Source of the DNA: Streptomyces sp. NBC_01445
Lineage (GTDB): Bacteria; Actinomycetota; Actinomycetes; Streptomycetales; Streptomycetaceae
Reading direction: 5' to 3'
Length of the DNA: 64,000 nucleotides
Assembly (NCBI RefSeq): GCF_035918235.1
Contig: NZ_CP109485.1
Location: 1,054,001-1,118,000, forward strand
Both the position numbers and the translations under genes were made by a program. Each line of letters begins with the position of its first letter. Position 1 is the first letter of the stretch. A model generated the notes under the pieces. That model was not told the DNA's origin. It ran no database searches and saw only the letters and a list, made by a program, of their open reading frames with translations. This document shows, piece by piece, positions 1 to 9,697 of the stretch.

Positions 1-2
1 CG

Positions 3-818
3 GAGCGCGTGGCCGACATCGCGACCGGCGCGGCCGCCGGTCTCGCGGCCGCCCACCGACAGGGCGTGGTGCACCGGGACATCAAGCCGGGCAATCTGCT
101 GCTCACCTCCGACGGCACGGTCAAGCTGGGCGACTTCGGCATCGCCCGCTTCCTGGACGATCCCGCCGCCGGGCTCACCACCACCGGGCAGATCGTCGGC
201 ACCGGCCTGTATCTGGCGCCCGAGCGCGCCCTCGGCAAGAACGCGGGCCCGCCGTCCGACGTGTACTCGCTGGGCTGCGTGCTGTATCAACTCCTCACCG
301 GAAACCCGCCGTTCCGCGCCGACACCGCGACCGGCCTGCTCTACCAGCACGTCGACGCCGCGCCCGTGGCCCCGGGGCGGCTCGGCATCCAGCTGCCCCC
401 GTCGTTCGAGAACTATCTGCTCGGCCTGCTGGCCAAGCAGCCGGAGGACCGGCCGACGGCCCAGGAGGTCACGGACTGGTTCCGTACGGGTGCCTGGCAG
501 GGCCGTCCCGAACCCCTCCCGGAGCCTGTGCCGGTGGCCCCCGCGCCTGCGCCCGTGCCGCACCGTCACGCCGCCCCGGAGATCCGGACCACTTCCACGA
601 CCTATCAGCTGCCGTCGTCCGGCCGGGCGTCACGCCGCGGGGCGGCCCGGCGCGGCGGCGTCATGGCGGCGGCAAGACGCAGACCGAGAACCATCGGGGC
701 CATCGCCGCTGCCGCTCTCTTCGTCGCGTCCCTCCTGATCGGCATGGCGTGGTTCGCCCCCGACGACAGTGCCGCGACCACACCTACGGGCGCACCGTCG
801 CCCGCGTCCGCGCACTGA
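3..818 (+). CDS. Serine/threonine protein kinase, C-terminal part (runs in from the left edge)
   Basis: Partial gene; the reading frame is open to the left edge, so the N-lobe with the P-loop and catalytic Lys lies outside the window. Counting from the first GTG at 9, the catalytic loop HRDIKPGN is at residues 22-29, DFG at 42-44 and APE at 70-72, in the order of a Hanks-type kinase C-lobe. A Pro/Ala-rich linker follows. A single hydrophobic segment near residues 225-247 is probably a membrane anchor, with a short Ser/Thr/Pro-rich external tail and no PASTA repeats. It phosphorylates Ser/Thr of unknown targets, most likely at the inner face of the membrane. The kinase assignment is secure; its specific role cannot be told from here. 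Confidence 0.93.
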   Translation, partial: ERVADIATGAAAGLAAAHRQGVVHRDIKPGNLLLTSDGTVKLGDFGIARFLDDPAAGLTTTGQIVGTGLYLAPERALGKNAGPPSDVYSLGCVLYQLLTGNPPFRADTATGLLYQHVDAAPVAPGRLGIQLPPSFENYLLGLLAKQPEDRPTAQEVTDWFRTGAWQGRPEPLPEPVPVAPAPAPVPHRHAAPEIRTTSTTYQLPSSGRASRRGAARRGGVMAAARRRPRTIGAIAAAALFVASLLIGMAWFAPDDSAATTPTGAPSPASAH

Positions 819-898
819 CGGGGCGCGCGTTCCGGCGGAGCACGCTGCGGCGATGATGGGTGCGCCGTCTTCTGACCGACCACCATGGAGCTCACACC

Positions 899-2062
899 GT
901 GCACACCCGATCCTGGGCCGATCTCGCCGTCCACCGCAGCCGGGTACGCGGTTGCCTCCTCGGCGGCGCGATCGGTGACGCGCTCGGGTACCCCGTCGAG
1001 TTCCTCTCCCTCGACGCGATCCGCGCCACGCACGGCGCGGCCGGGGTCACCGGCCTGGCGCCCGACGCCGACGGTGTGACGGGCCGGGTCAGCGACGACA
1101 CCCAGATGACCCTGTTCACCGCCGAGGGGCATCTGCGGGGGTACCGCCGCACCCGGGACCGCGGCATCGGCGGCGCGGAGGCGCAGATCGTCCGCGACGC
1201 GTATCTGCGGTGGCTGGAGACGCAGAACCACCCCGGTCCGCTGCCCGAGGAGGACCTGCGCCACCGCATCGGGTGGCTGCGGCACGAGCCCTGGCTGTAC
1301 GCGCGCCGCGCGCCCGGCAACGCCTGCCTCAGCGGCATCGAAGCGGGCTTCGCCCCCGACCCGTACGGAAAGCCCACCGGTGAGCCGGGGCCGGTGAACC
1401 CGAACTCCAAGGGCTGCGGCGCCGTCATGCGCTCCGCGCCCTTCGGCCTGACCGACCTGGGCGCCCGCCGGTCGTTCGAACTCGCCGCCCAGTGCGCCCA
1501 GATCACGCACGGACACCCCACCGGCTATCTCGCCTCCGGTGCGTTCGCCGCCCTCATCAGCCACCTCGTCGACGGCGAGTCCCTGGAGGGCGCGGTGCTG
1601 CGCACCCTGCGGCTGCTCGCCGGTTACCGGGGCCACGAGGAGACCACGGCCGCGCTGACCCGGGCCGTCGCGCTCGCCGAGGAGGACGGCGACGCGACCC
1701 CGGAGAGGGTCGAGACGCTCGGCGCCGGATGGGTCGCGGAGGAGGCCCTCGCCATCGGGGTGTACGCGGCGATGGCCCGTACCCGTCCGCAGACCTTCTA
1801 CGTCGGCAAGGAGGGCACTGTGTGCAACCCGAAGCCCCCGCGCACCCCGATCGAGGCCGCGTTCCTGCTCTCGGTCAACCACTCGGGCGACAGCGACTCC
1901 ACGGGCTCCCTGTGCGGCAACATCCTCGGCGCGCTTCACGGTGACGTACACCTCCCGCACCAGTGGCTGACGGAGATCGAGGGACGTACCGCCGTCGCCC
2001 GGCTCGGCGACGACATCGCGGCCGAGATCCGGCCCGGCGAGAAGCGTCCCTGGAACTACTGA
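899..2062 (+). CDS. ADP-ribosylglycohydrolase family protein
   Basis: 387 residues. The N-terminus carries [19 protein letters not shown], followed by SDDTQMT and, near the C-terminus, [16 protein letters not shown]. These are the two Asp-rich motifs that bind the dinuclear Mg centre in the DraG/ARH family. By family it removes ADP-ribose from modified amino acids or hydrolyses related ADP-ribosyl compounds; the substrate is unknown. I chose GTG 899 because GGAG lies 8 bases upstream and the homologous region starts right after it. An in-frame GTG at 860 has no such support. The last 7 bases overlap the end of the convergent antiporter gene, so no terminator fits between them. Confidence 0.9.
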   Translation: MHTRSWADLAVHRSRVRGCLLGGAIGDALGYPVEFLSLDAIRATHGAAGVTGLAPDADGVTGRVSDDTQMTLFTAEGHLRGYRRTRDRGIGGAEAQIVRDAYLRWLETQNHPGPLPEEDLRHRIGWLRHEPWLYARRAPGNACLSGIEAGFAPDPYGKPTGEPGPVNPNSKGCGAVMRSAPFGLTDLGARRSFELAAQCAQITHGHPTGYLASGAFAALISHLVDGESLEGAVLRTLRLLAGYRGHEETTAALTRAVALAEEDGDATPERVETLGAGWVAEEALAIGVYAAMARTRPQTFYVGKEGTVCNPKPPRTPIEAAFLLSVNHSGDSDSTGSLCGNILGALHGDVHLPHQWLTEIEGRTAVARLGDDIAAEIRPGEKRPWNY

Positions 2063-3957
2063 CGCCGCGGCCCGTGCCGGCCGGCCAGCACCGCCCGCTC
2101 CTTCGCCGCGCGCACCGACGCCGACAGCCCGTCGATGTCGTACGCCCCGTGGTGGCGCCGTCCGTTGACGAAGAACGTGGGGGTGCCCGAGACGCCGCTG
2201 AGGTCGGCCGACTCAAGGTCCTCGGAGACCCGCCCCACTCCGCTGTGCGCCCGCAGGTTCTTGTGGAACCGGTCGGTGTCCAGGCCGAGTTCACCCGCGT
2301 ACTTGAGGAGGTCGGCAGCCCGCAGCGCGTCCTGGTGGGTGAACAGCAGGTCGTGCATCTCCCAGTACGCGCCCTGCTCACCGGCAGCTTCTGCCGCCTC
2401 CGCGGCGAGCTGGGCGTGCGGGTGTACGTCGTTCAGGGGCAGGTGGCGCCAGACGTAGCGGATGTCGCCGAAGCCGGCGAGGAGTTCCCGCACGACGGGT
2501 TCGGCCTGTCCGCAATAAGGGCACTCGAAGTCGCCGTACTCGACAACCGTCACGGGCGCGTGCCGCGGTCCGCGCATGTGGTCACGGTCCGGGTCGACCG
2601 GCACGGCCAGGTCGACGATGCCTTCGGCCGTTCCGAGGAGGGCCCTCATCCGGGTGGGGCGGGGCAGGACTCCGATGACCCAGGAGACCAGCCAGGTCAT
2701 CAGGAACGCGCCGACGACCGCGCTGAGGATGCCGATCTTCGCCTCGGCCAGTTGGTCGCCGTCGAACGCGAGGGTGGCGATGAGCAGGGCCACCGTGAAT
2801 CCGACACCGGCGATGGTTCCCCCGGCCGTGGTGGCGCCCCAGCCGACGGACGGGCGCAGCCGGCCGCGGCTGAGCCGGGTCGTCAGCCAGGCCGCGCCGA
2901 CGATGCCGAGCGGCTTGCCGAGGACGTAGCCGAAGAGGATGCCGAGGGTGATCGGCGAGGCGAACGCGCGGGCCAGTTCGCCGCCGCTGAGCTCGATGCC
3001 GGCGTTGGCGAGGGCGAACAGCGGCACGATCACATAGCTGGTCCACGGGTGGTAGAGGCGCTGCAGCCGCTCGTTGGGGGACAGGGCCGACGCGAGGCCC
3101 CGGCGGACCGACCGCTCCAGTTCGGGGGTCGGCTGCTCGCGGAAGAGCCGGAACAGGCCGCTCGCCCGCTCCAGCGCGGTGCGGCTCGCCGGGTACGCGA
3201 AGGTCAGCAGCCCCATGGCCAGGCCGATCACGACGGGGTCCACCCCCGACTCCAGCAGCGCCACCCAGACCGCGCCGGCCAGGAGCACATACACCCAGCC
3301 GCGCCGGGTGCCGGTGGCCCGTACCAGCAGGATCACGCCGAACAGGCCGAGCGCCACCAGCAGGGCGGGAACGTCGATGTCTCCGCTGTAGGCGACAGCG
3401 ATGATGATCAGCGCCACGAAGTCGTCGACGACGGCCACGGTCAGGATGAAGATGCGCAGCCCGCCGGGCAGCCGGTTGCCGAGCAGCGCCAGCATGCCGA
3501 GGGCGAAGGCCGTGTCGGTCGACATCGCGGCGCCCCAGCCGTGGGCCGTGCTCTGCCCCGCGTTGATGGCCAGGTAGACGGCGACGGGGACGACCATGCC
3601 ACTGAGTCCCGCGACGAGGGGCAGCGTGACGCGCCGGCGTTCGCGGAGCTCCCCCATGTCGAACTCGCGCCGCGCCTCCAGGCCGACGACGAAGAAGAAG
3701 AACGCCATCAGGCCGCTGTTGACCCACTCCCGCAGGTCCAGCGACACCCCGGCGGACCCGATACGGACGGAGAAGTGCGTCCCCCAGAATTCCTCGTACG
3801 TGCCGGGTCCGATGTTCACCCAGGCCAGTGCCGCGAGCGCGGCGACGAGCAGCACGGAGGCGCTGCCGGTCTCGGTGCGCAGGAAGTCGCGCAGCGGTGT
3901 GCGCAGCTCCTCGCCGCTCGTCGTCTGCCCGTCGAACCCCGAGCTCATCGGCGGCAT
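2056..3957 (-). CDS. nhaA: NhaA-type Na+/H+ antiporter fused to a DsbA-like thioredoxin domain
   Basis: 633 residues. The first roughly 430 residues are a multi-spanning NhaA antiporter with the family pattern [11 protein letters not shown] and a double-Asp stretch in [20 protein letters not shown], the helix that carries the ion-binding Asp pair. The last roughly 165 residues are a thioredoxin-fold DsbA/Fernelius-type domain with CPYC at 479-482 and a cis-Pro in GTPTFF. This NhaA-thioredoxin fusion is known in actinobacteria. The antiporter would export Na+ in exchange for H+; the job of the redox domain is not established. ATG 3957 has a GA-rich stretch upstream; ATG 3948 is an alternative. 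The gene stands alone and converges with the glycohydrolase. Confidence 0.93.
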   Translation of the reverse strand: MPPMSSGFDGQTTSGEELRTPLRDFLRTETGSASVLLVAALAALAWVNIGPGTYEEFWGTHFSVRIGSAGVSLDLREWVNSGLMAFFFFVVGLEARREFDMGELRERRRVTLPLVAGLSGMVVPVAVYLAINAGQSTAHGWGAAMSTDTAFALGMLALLGNRLPGGLRIFILTVAVVDDFVALIIIAVAYSGDIDVPALLVALGLFGVILLVRATGTRRGWVYVLLAGAVWVALLESGVDPVVIGLAMGLLTFAYPASRTALERASGLFRLFREQPTPELERSVRRGLASALSPNERLQRLYHPWTSYVIVPLFALANAGIELSGGELARAFASPITLGILFGYVLGKPLGIVGAAWLTTRLSRGRLRPSVGWGATTAGGTIAGVGFTVALLIATLAFDGDQLAEAKIGILSAVVGAFLMTWLVSWVIGVLPRPTRMRALLGTAEGIVDLAVPVDPDRDHMRGPRHAPVTVVEYGDFECPYCGQAEPVVRELLAGFGDIRYVWRHLPLNDVHPHAQLAAEAAEAAGEQGAYWEMHDLLFTHQDALRAADLLKYAGELGLDTDRFHKNLRAHSGVGRVSEDLESADLSGVSGTPTFFVNGRRHHGAYDIDGLSASVRAAKERAVLAGRHGPRRQ

Positions 3958-4074
3958 TCCCGTCTCTCGATGGCCCGCGCGGACCTGGCCGGCGGCTGCT
4001 CGGGCGAGCGCCCGAGCGCGGTGAGACGTTAGTGGACGCGCGGCGGTCGTGCGATTCGACACGGCGACCGTGGT

Positions 4075-4104
4075 CGAGTGCCCGCCCCGTGAGGCGGGCA
4101 CTCG
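4075..4104 (-). terminator. Rho-independent-type hairpin after the GH92 gene
   Basis: A perfect 12-bp inverted repeat (CGAGTGCCCGCC and its complement) with a 6-base loop lies 15 bases beyond the stop codon of the GH92 gene on the minus strand. There is no long T-run, as is usual in Streptomyces. Confidence 0.75.
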
Positions 4105-4119
4105 AACGGTCGGGTGACC

Positions 4120-7100
4120 TCAGCCGAGGCCGACCGCGAAGACGTGCAGGTTGCCGTTGTCGGGCAGCGTCACGCTCTTGATGTGCTTCCCTTCCGGTAC
4201 GTCGAAGGGCTTGGTGGCGAAGACGTACGCGGCGGGCCCGGCGCCTCCTGACTGGTTGCGGTGGTCGGTGCGGGCCACGGTCGTGTTGCCGAAGACGGGG
4301 TCGGTCCCGCCGCCCGGCAGGGTCCAGTCGCCGAACGACAGATCCGCGGTGGCGGTGGAGCCGTCGGTGAACGTCACGGTGGCGCTGCCGCGCTGGTCGC
4401 TGTGCGTCGCCGAGCCCACGAACAGCAGCTTCCCGGCGTCCTCGGCCCGGTCCTCCAGGTCGATGCGCTGACCTGCGGCCACGACGTTGTCGGGCCGCCC
4501 CTGGGGCGCGGCGGGCCACACGAAGGACGTGCCCGCCACCTCGACGCGCGCTCCGCCCTTGAGGCCGGCTGCCTCAAGGCCCTGACGGGAGTAGGTGTTG
4601 CCGTCGCCGTCGTAGTCGCCCTGGCCGCGGTCGGCGTCGTCGGAGGAACCGGTGTTGTCGTACGCGGCGGCGAGACCGCCCTCGGGGGCGACGAGCACGA
4701 ACACGGAGAGCTGGACGGGCTTGTCCCCGGGCCCCTGCCCGCGGACCGTCACCGGGATCTCGTAGTAGCCCTCGGCCGTGCCGGCCGCGGCCTTCACGGA
4801 CAGGGCGAGCTCGCCCGAGCCGGTCTTCGCGTCGAGGCCGAGCCGCCCGCCCGCGGGCGAGACGGTCAGCCCTTCGGGGGCCTTCGCGGAGACGGTCAGT
4901 GCCTTGTCGTGCCCGGCCAGACGCCGGCCGTGGACGGTGACCTTCGCCGCGTCGCCGCCGGGGACGGCCGACGCCGCGTTGGGCGTCGCGCTCGCGAGGA
5001 AGGGACGCTCGCCCGAGCGGTAGGAGGGCGGCGCGGCCTTCGCGGATGTCGCCCAGGTCTTGTCCGGGGTGCCCGACAGCGTGAAGTCGAGGCGCGCCCC
5101 GTCCTTCACCGCGGACTGCGGGAGATAGGTGCGCTCCCAGGTGCGGCCGTCGAGCGCGAGCCCGTGGACGTACGGCGCGTCGGCGGACGCCTTCGGGGCA
5201 CGGATGTCCAACTCCCCTCCCTTGCCGGGCAGATCGAGGACCGCGCGCTCGAAGAGCGGACTGTGCACGGCGAGATCCGGGGTGCCGGGTGTCGACGGGT
5301 ACAGGCCGAGCGCGGCCCACACGTACCAGGAGGACTGAGCTCCCAGGTCGTCGTTGCCGGGCTCGCCGTCCGGAGTCGGGCTGAAGAGGGTGGTGGCGAC
5401 GTCCCGCACGGCCTTCTGCGTCTTCCACGGCATGCCCAGGTGGTTGTACACCCACGGCACACCGAAGTTGACCTCGTTGCCGGCCCACATGTAGGGCTCG
5501 TTCGGCCCGGCGTTCAGCTTCGTGAAGAAGGTGTCGAGGCGGTCGGCGGCCGCGTCGCGCCCACCCATGGCCGTGATCAGACCCTCGGTGTTCTGCGGGA
5601 CGAGCCAGTTGTACTGCGCCGCGTTGCCCTCGTCGAAGCCGTCCTGGCCGAACTTGCCCGGGGGCGGCGGCTGGTAGGCCGGGCCGTCCGGGAAGCGGCC
5701 GTCCTCGCCGCGCGGCTGAAGGTAGCCGGTGGCGGGGTTGAGGATGTTCTGCCAGTTCTGGCCCCGGCGGGTGAAGGTGGCGGCGGTGTCTTTGTCGCCC
5801 ACGGCCTTCGCCAGCTGCGCGATGGCGAAGTCGTCGATCGCCCACTCCAGGGTGACCGATCCGCCCACGCGCTGATGGTCGCCGCGCGAGGCGTCGTTGT
5901 TGGGCATGTAGCCGCGCTCGACGTACTCGCCGATCCCGGGCCGTTCCTTGTACGCACCCGGGGTGTCGTCCACCGAAGTGGCGCCCTTGACCAGGTACTT
6001 CAGCGCCTTCTTGACGTCGAAGTCGCGGGCGCCGAAGGCGTAGAGGTTGGCGATGAGGGGGACGGAGTTGTCGCCCGTCATTTGGCCCGTGTAGTCGTTG
6101 GCCAGGGGCCAGCGCGGCCACCAGCCGCCCTGTTCGGCGTCGTTGACGAGCGACTGCGCCATGTCACTGGCCTGCTTCGGCCACAGCATCGCCTGGAGGG
6201 GCGCCAGCGAGCGGTAGGTGTCCCAGTCGGAGAAGTTCGCGTACTGGTTGTGTCCCGCGGGCAGCGTGCGCACCTTGTCGTCGAAGCCGATGTAGCGTCC
6301 GTCGGCGTCGTTGAAGGTGTTCGGGTGCATCAGCGAGTGGTACAGCGCGGTGTAGAACGTCTTCAGCTCACCGGTGTCGCGCCCGGCGACGCGGATCCTG
6401 CCGAGCGTGTCGGCCCACTGGTCGCGGGTCTGCCGGTGCAGGGCGTCCAGGCTCCAGCCGGGCACCTCGGCCGCCATGTTGGCCTCGGCGCCGTCCACGG
6501 ACACGTACGACATGGAGACCTTGGCCCGCACCGTGCGCGAGTCCGCCGTCCCGAAGGTGAGGTAGGCGCCCGCCTTGGGGGCGTCGACCGAGTCGGTGTC
6601 CTTGGAGACGGTCTTGCCGTCCCACGTGCCGTGCGCGGTGAACGGGCGGTCGAAGGTGATCGCGTAGTGGACCGTGTACTCGTTGCCCTTGCCGCAGAAG
6701 TTGCCGGTCGTCGCGGACCCGGTGACCTGCCGGTCGCCGACGACGCGCAGGTCGGCGCGCTTGTTGCCGGAGAGGCTGGCACCGCCCTTCACCAGCACCT
6801 GGGCCGCGTCCGCCCCTTCGGGGAACGTGAACTGCGCCAGACCCGTACGCGTGGTGGCGGCCAGTTCGGCCCGCACCTTCGAGTCTCCCAACGTCACCGC
6901 GTAGTACCCGGGTTCGGCCTTCTCGTCCTCGTGCGAGAAGGACTCGGTCCGGTCCCACGGAGCCGACCCGACGTCTCCGGTCACGGGCAGGATCGGCACG
7001 TCGCCGAAGGCCGTGCAGCCGACCGAGGCGTGATCGAGGCTGAAGCCGCGGATCTTGTCGCTGTGGTACTGGTACCCGGCGTACGAGCCTGCCGTGTCCG

Positions 7101-7395
7101 GCGAGAACTGCATCATGCCGAACGGGGCGGCGGGGCCCGGGAAGTTGTTGATCTCACCGACGCTCGCCCCGCCGCGGCCCGTGCCGATGAGCGGGTCCAC
7201 GTACGCGGCGGGATCACCCACCAGGGACGGCTTCGCCGCGGTGGCAGGGGACTTGGATGACGTAGACAACGTTGTCCTGGTTTCTGACAACGTTGTCGGA
7301 TCAGCCGAGGCCACCGCCGACGCCCCCATCAACAACCCGGCAGCCAGCGCGGCGGCCACCGCACTGCGGGTTCTACGACTTCTCGCACGTGTCAC
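4120..7395 (-). CDS. Secreted GH92 alpha-mannosidase-like glycosidase
   Basis: 1091 residues with an Arg-rich, hydrophobic signal peptide ending near ASAVASA. The GH92 domain begins with DPLIGTGRGGASVGE and contains family signatures such as FSDWDTYRSLAPL, GNEVNFGVPWVYN and GNDDLGAQSSWYVW. GH92 enzymes are Ca-dependent exo-alpha-mannosidases, mostly alpha-1,2, acting on N-glycans or yeast mannan. An NPCBM-associated NEW3-like domain follows, then a C-terminal beta-rich module that also ends the GH27 enzyme at 56523. GTG 7395 is chosen because GGAGG lies 5 bases upstream and the signal peptide starts there. Two identical palindromes sit in the codons just after the signal peptide. The gene is alone, with a hairpin after its stop. 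Activity is inferred from family; linkage preference is not visible. Confidence 0.93.
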   Translation of the reverse strand: MTRARSRRTRSAVAAALAAGLLMGASAVASADPTTLSETRTTLSTSSKSPATAAKPSLVGDPAAYVDPLIGTGRGGASVGEINNFPGPAAPFGMMQFSPDTAGSYAGYQYHSDKIRGFSLDHASVGCTAFGDVPILPVTGDVGSAPWDRTESFSHEDEKAEPGYYAVTLGDSKVRAELAATTRTGLAQFTFPEGADAAQVLVKGGASLSGNKRADLRVVGDRQVTGSATTGNFCGKGNEYTVHYAITFDRPFTAHGTWDGKTVSKDTDSVDAPKAGAYLTFGTADSRTVRAKVSMSYVSVDGAEANMAAEVPGWSLDALHRQTRDQWADTLGRIRVAGRDTGELKTFYTALYHSLMHPNTFNDADGRYIGFDDKVRTLPAGHNQYANFSDWDTYRSLAPLQAMLWPKQASDMAQSLVNDAEQGGWWPRWPLANDYTGQMTGDNSVPLIANLYAFGARDFDVKKALKYLVKGATSVDDTPGAYKERPGIGEYVERGYMPNNDASRGDHQRVGGSVTLEWAIDDFAIAQLAKAVGDKDTAATFTRRGQNWQNILNPATGYLQPRGEDGRFPDGPAYQPPPPGKFGQDGFDEGNAAQYNWLVPQNTEGLITAMGGRDAAADRLDTFFTKLNAGPNEPYMWAGNEVNFGVPWVYNHLGMPWKTQKAVRDVATTLFSPTPDGEPGNDDLGAQSSWYVWAALGLYPSTPGTPDLAVHSPLFERAVLDLPGKGGELDIRAPKASADAPYVHGLALDGRTWERTYLPQSAVKDGARLDFTLSGTPDKTWATSAKAAPPSYRSGERPFLASATPNAASAVPGGDAAKVTVHGRRLAGHDKALTVSAKAPEGLTVSPAGGRLGLDAKTGSGELALSVKAAAGTAEGYYEIPVTVRGQGPGDKPVQLSVFVLVAPEGGLAAAYDNTGSSDDADRGQGDYDGDGNTYSRQGLEAAGLKGGARVEVAGTSFVWPAAPQGRPDNVVAAGQRIDLEDRAEDAGKLLFVGSATHSDQRGSATVTFTDGSTATADLSFGDWTLPGGGTDPVFGNTTVARTDHRNQSGGAGPAAYVFATKPFDVPEGKHIKSVTLPDNGNLHVFAVGLG
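7265..7297. promoter_or_regulatory. Twin GACAACGTTGTC palindromes inside the GH92 coding sequence
   Basis: Two perfect copies of the 12-bp palindrome GACAACGTTGTC, at 7265-7276 and 7286-7297, have centres exactly 21 bp apart, about two helical turns. They lie roughly 100-130 bases downstream of the GTG start, in codons for the variable linker behind the signal peptide. The CG-centred palindrome is typical of LacI-family operators. An intragenic operator that blocks or loops transcription is my inference. Confidence 0.55.
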
Positions 7396-7524
7396 ACATG
7401 CCTCCGTGGAATAAGCGCGGCTCAGCCACCACACACTCCGGGAGCAGGTGCCGTTCGGTCAAGGGGAGTGCGCCGATTGCCTCTTGAGCCGCCGCGACTC
7501 CTCCTGCCCGGCCTCCCTGTCGAG

Positions 7525-8202
7525 CTACCTGGCGTTCCTGTCGAGCTTGAGGGCGTTGGCCCAGAGCGCGGTGGACGTCTCGACCAGCTCGTCGAGCGTG
7601 TCGTCCTCACCGAGCCCGTACGCGTAGTAGGCCATGCGGCTCACCATGCCCGAGAGCGCCCGCGCCGCCTTGAGGGGGTCGAGGTCGCGGTCCGCGAGCC
7701 CGCGGTCCTGGAGGTCCTTGATGGCGCGCGCGTTGCGGTCGGCGAACGCGCGGCTCCGGCGCCGGCGCACCTCCCGGAACCCGGAGTCACCGGCCGCGAC
7801 CTGGTCGAGGATCAGCATGAGCTTCGCGTTGCGCTTGTACGCCTCGAAGTAGGCGCGGTTGCTGGCCTCGATCACGCCGACGGGCGAGCTGTCCTCGGGG
7901 TCGAGGCGCGGCATGCCCGGGTGCAGCATGTCGTCCTGCGCGACTTCGAGCACGGCCTGGAAGATCTCCTCCTTGCCGGCGAAGTACGTGTAGAAGGTGC
8001 CGGTCGAGCAGGCGGCCTCGGCGGTGATGTCGGTGAGGCGTGAGTCCAGATAGCCGTCGCGTTCGAACACGACGCGGGCCGCGGCCACGAGCGCGGCGCG
8101 GGTCCGGGCGCCGCGCGCGGTGGCGGGGGGGTCACGCAGGGCGGAGGTGTCCGCGAGCGAGGGGATGTCCTCCCCGTCCGGTGCGTGGCCGCGGGTGGTC
8201 AT
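7525..8202 (-). CDS. TetR-family transcriptional regulator
   Basis: 225 residues. The N-terminal TetR helix-turn-helix reads RAALVAAARVVFERDGYLDSR then ITAEAACSTGTFYTYFAGKE, followed by an all-helical ligand-binding domain. ATG 8202 has AGGAAGG upstream and removes a Cys-rich unsupported N-terminal extension. It lies 210 bases downstream of the acyl-CoA dehydrogenase gene on the same strand, so it probably controls fatty-acyl or related acyl-CoA metabolism in that block, as many actinobacterial TetR proteins beside FadE genes do. The ligand is unknown. Confidence 0.9.
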   Translation of the reverse strand: MTTRGHAPDGEDIPSLADTSALRDPPATARGARTRAALVAAARVVFERDGYLDSRLTDITAEAACSTGTFYTYFAGKEEIFQAVLEVAQDDMLHPGMPRLDPEDSSPVGVIEASNRAYFEAYKRNAKLMLILDQVAAGDSGFREVRRRRSRAFADRNARAIKDLQDRGLADRDLDPLKAARALSGMVSRMAYYAYGLGEDDTLDELVETSTALWANALKLDRNAR

Positions 8203-8412
8203 GTCGTGGGGCCTTCCTGTGGTGGCTTCTGCTGCTCGCGTGTGTGCCCGCCGGGCGCTGCACGCCTGGTACTGCTCGCCGACGCCGCACACCTGCACGC
8301 TCACCTGTGGTGCCCGCCGGTACGGGAGCGAGGCGATCTTCGCACACCCTCGTGCGCCGATCGCCTCCGTTCCCCCCTTGGCCCGGCAGGACCCCTCGCC
8401 GGTGCCGTGCGG

Positions 8413-9636
8413 TCAGCGGGTGCGGCCCCACTGCGGTTCCCGGCGGCGCAGTTCACGCATCGCGATGGTGCGCTTGTGGACCTCGTCCGGGCCGTCGGCG
8501 AGGCGCAGGGTGCGCAGATGTGCGTACATGCTGGCGAGCGGGAAGTCGTCGGAGACGCCGCCTCCGCCGTGCACCTGGATGGCCCGGTCGACCACCTTCA
8601 GCGCGACCTCGGGTGCGGCCACCTTGATCGCGGCGATCTCGGTGCGCGCGTGCCGGTTCCCCACGGTGTCCATGAGGTACGCGGCCTTGAGAGTGAGCAG
8701 CCGGACCATGTCGATCTCGATGCGGGACTCGGCGATCCAGTCCTGCACATTGGCACGGTTCGCCACGGGCTCGCCGAAGGTCGTACGCGCCTGGGCCCGG
8801 TCGATCATCAGGTCGAGGGCGCGCTCCGCCATGCCGACGGCGCGCATGCAGTGGTGGATGCGGCCGGGGCCGAGCCGCGCCTGGCTGATCATGAAGCCGT
8901 CGCCCTCTCCGGCGAGCAGCGCGGTGACCGGGACGCGGACGTTCTCGAAGACGACCTCGGCGTGCCCCTCGCGGTCCTTGTAGCCGAAGACGGGGAGGTT
9001 GCGCAGGACGGTGACGCCGGGGGTGTCGATCGGCACGACCATCATGCTCTGCTGACGGTGCGTCGCGGCTTCCGGCTCCGTCTTGCCCATCACGATGAGC
9101 ACCTTGCAGTTCTTGTGCAGGGCGTTGGAGGTCCACCACTTGCGCCCGTTGAGGACGTAGTCGTCGCCGTCCCGCTCCATGCGGAGCTGGATGTTGGTGG
9201 CGTCGGAGCTCGCCACGGCGGGCTCGGTCATCGCGAAGGCGGACGCTATCTCGCCGTCGAGGAGCGGCTTGAGCCACTTCTCCTTGTGCTCGTCGGTGCC
9301 GAAGAGGGTGAGCACCTCCATGTTGCCGGTGTCCGGCGCGTTGCAGTTGGTGGCCTCGGGGGCCAAGTGCGCGCTGCGGCCCATGATTTCGGCGAGCGGG
9401 GCGTACTCGAGGTTGGTGAGGCCGGGGCCCCACTCGGGGTGCGGGTGGAAGAGGTTCCACAGGCCGCGCTTCTTCGCGTCCGCCTTGAGCTCTTCGAGGA
9501 CGGGCGGGTGGAAGTGCGGATCGCCGGACTCCGCCATCTGCGCCTCGTAGACGGACTCCGCCGGGTAGATCCGCTCGTCCATGAAGGCGAGCAGTTTCTC
9601 CTGGTACTCCTTGGCCCTGTCGGTCAGCTCGAACAC
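8413..9636 (-). CDS. Acyl-CoA dehydrogenase family protein
   Basis: 407 residues, the usual length for FAD-dependent acyl-CoA dehydrogenases. It contains [15 protein letters not shown] (FAD/substrate motif in the middle domain), [13 protein letters not shown], and a C-terminal helical domain with [20 protein letters not shown] and [14 protein letters not shown]. The sequence resembles the ACAD10/11-like branch seen near aminoglycoside phosphotransferase-like genes in actinobacteria. It should oxidise an acyl-CoA to the 2-enoyl-CoA and pass electrons to ETF. GTG 9636 is preferred, with GAGGAG 6 bases upstream. It lies between a HAD hydrolase upstream and a TetR regulator downstream, all on one strand and probably partly cotranscribed. 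Substrate chain length is not visible. Confidence 0.92.
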   Translation of the reverse strand: MFELTDRAKEYQEKLLAFMDERIYPAESVYEAQMAESGDPHFHPPVLEELKADAKKRGLWNLFHPHPEWGPGLTNLEYAPLAEIMGRSAHLAPEATNCNAPDTGNMEVLTLFGTDEHKEKWLKPLLDGEIASAFAMTEPAVASSDATNIQLRMERDGDDYVLNGRKWWTSNALHKNCKVLIVMGKTEPEAATHRQQSMMVVPIDTPGVTVLRNLPVFGYKDREGHAEVVFENVRVPVTALLAGEGDGFMISQARLGPGRIHHCMRAVGMAERALDLMIDRAQARTTFGEPVANRANVQDWIAESRIEIDMVRLLTLKAAYLMDTVGNRHARTEIAAIKVAAPEVALKVVDRAIQVHGGGGVSDDFPLASMYAHLRTLRLADGPDEVHKRTIAMRELRRREPQWGRTR

Positions 9637-9697
9637 GTGGTTCTCCTCACGGGGGGGATGGATTTCAGGGACCGGCGCGGCAGCGCGGCGCGGCCGG

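Noticed and set aside
1963..4519. Long open frames on both strands across the nhaA and GH92 region
   Set aside because: They are antisense or out-of-frame readings of the two real genes, Arg/Gly/Pro-rich with no domain motifs, as expected from very high GC.
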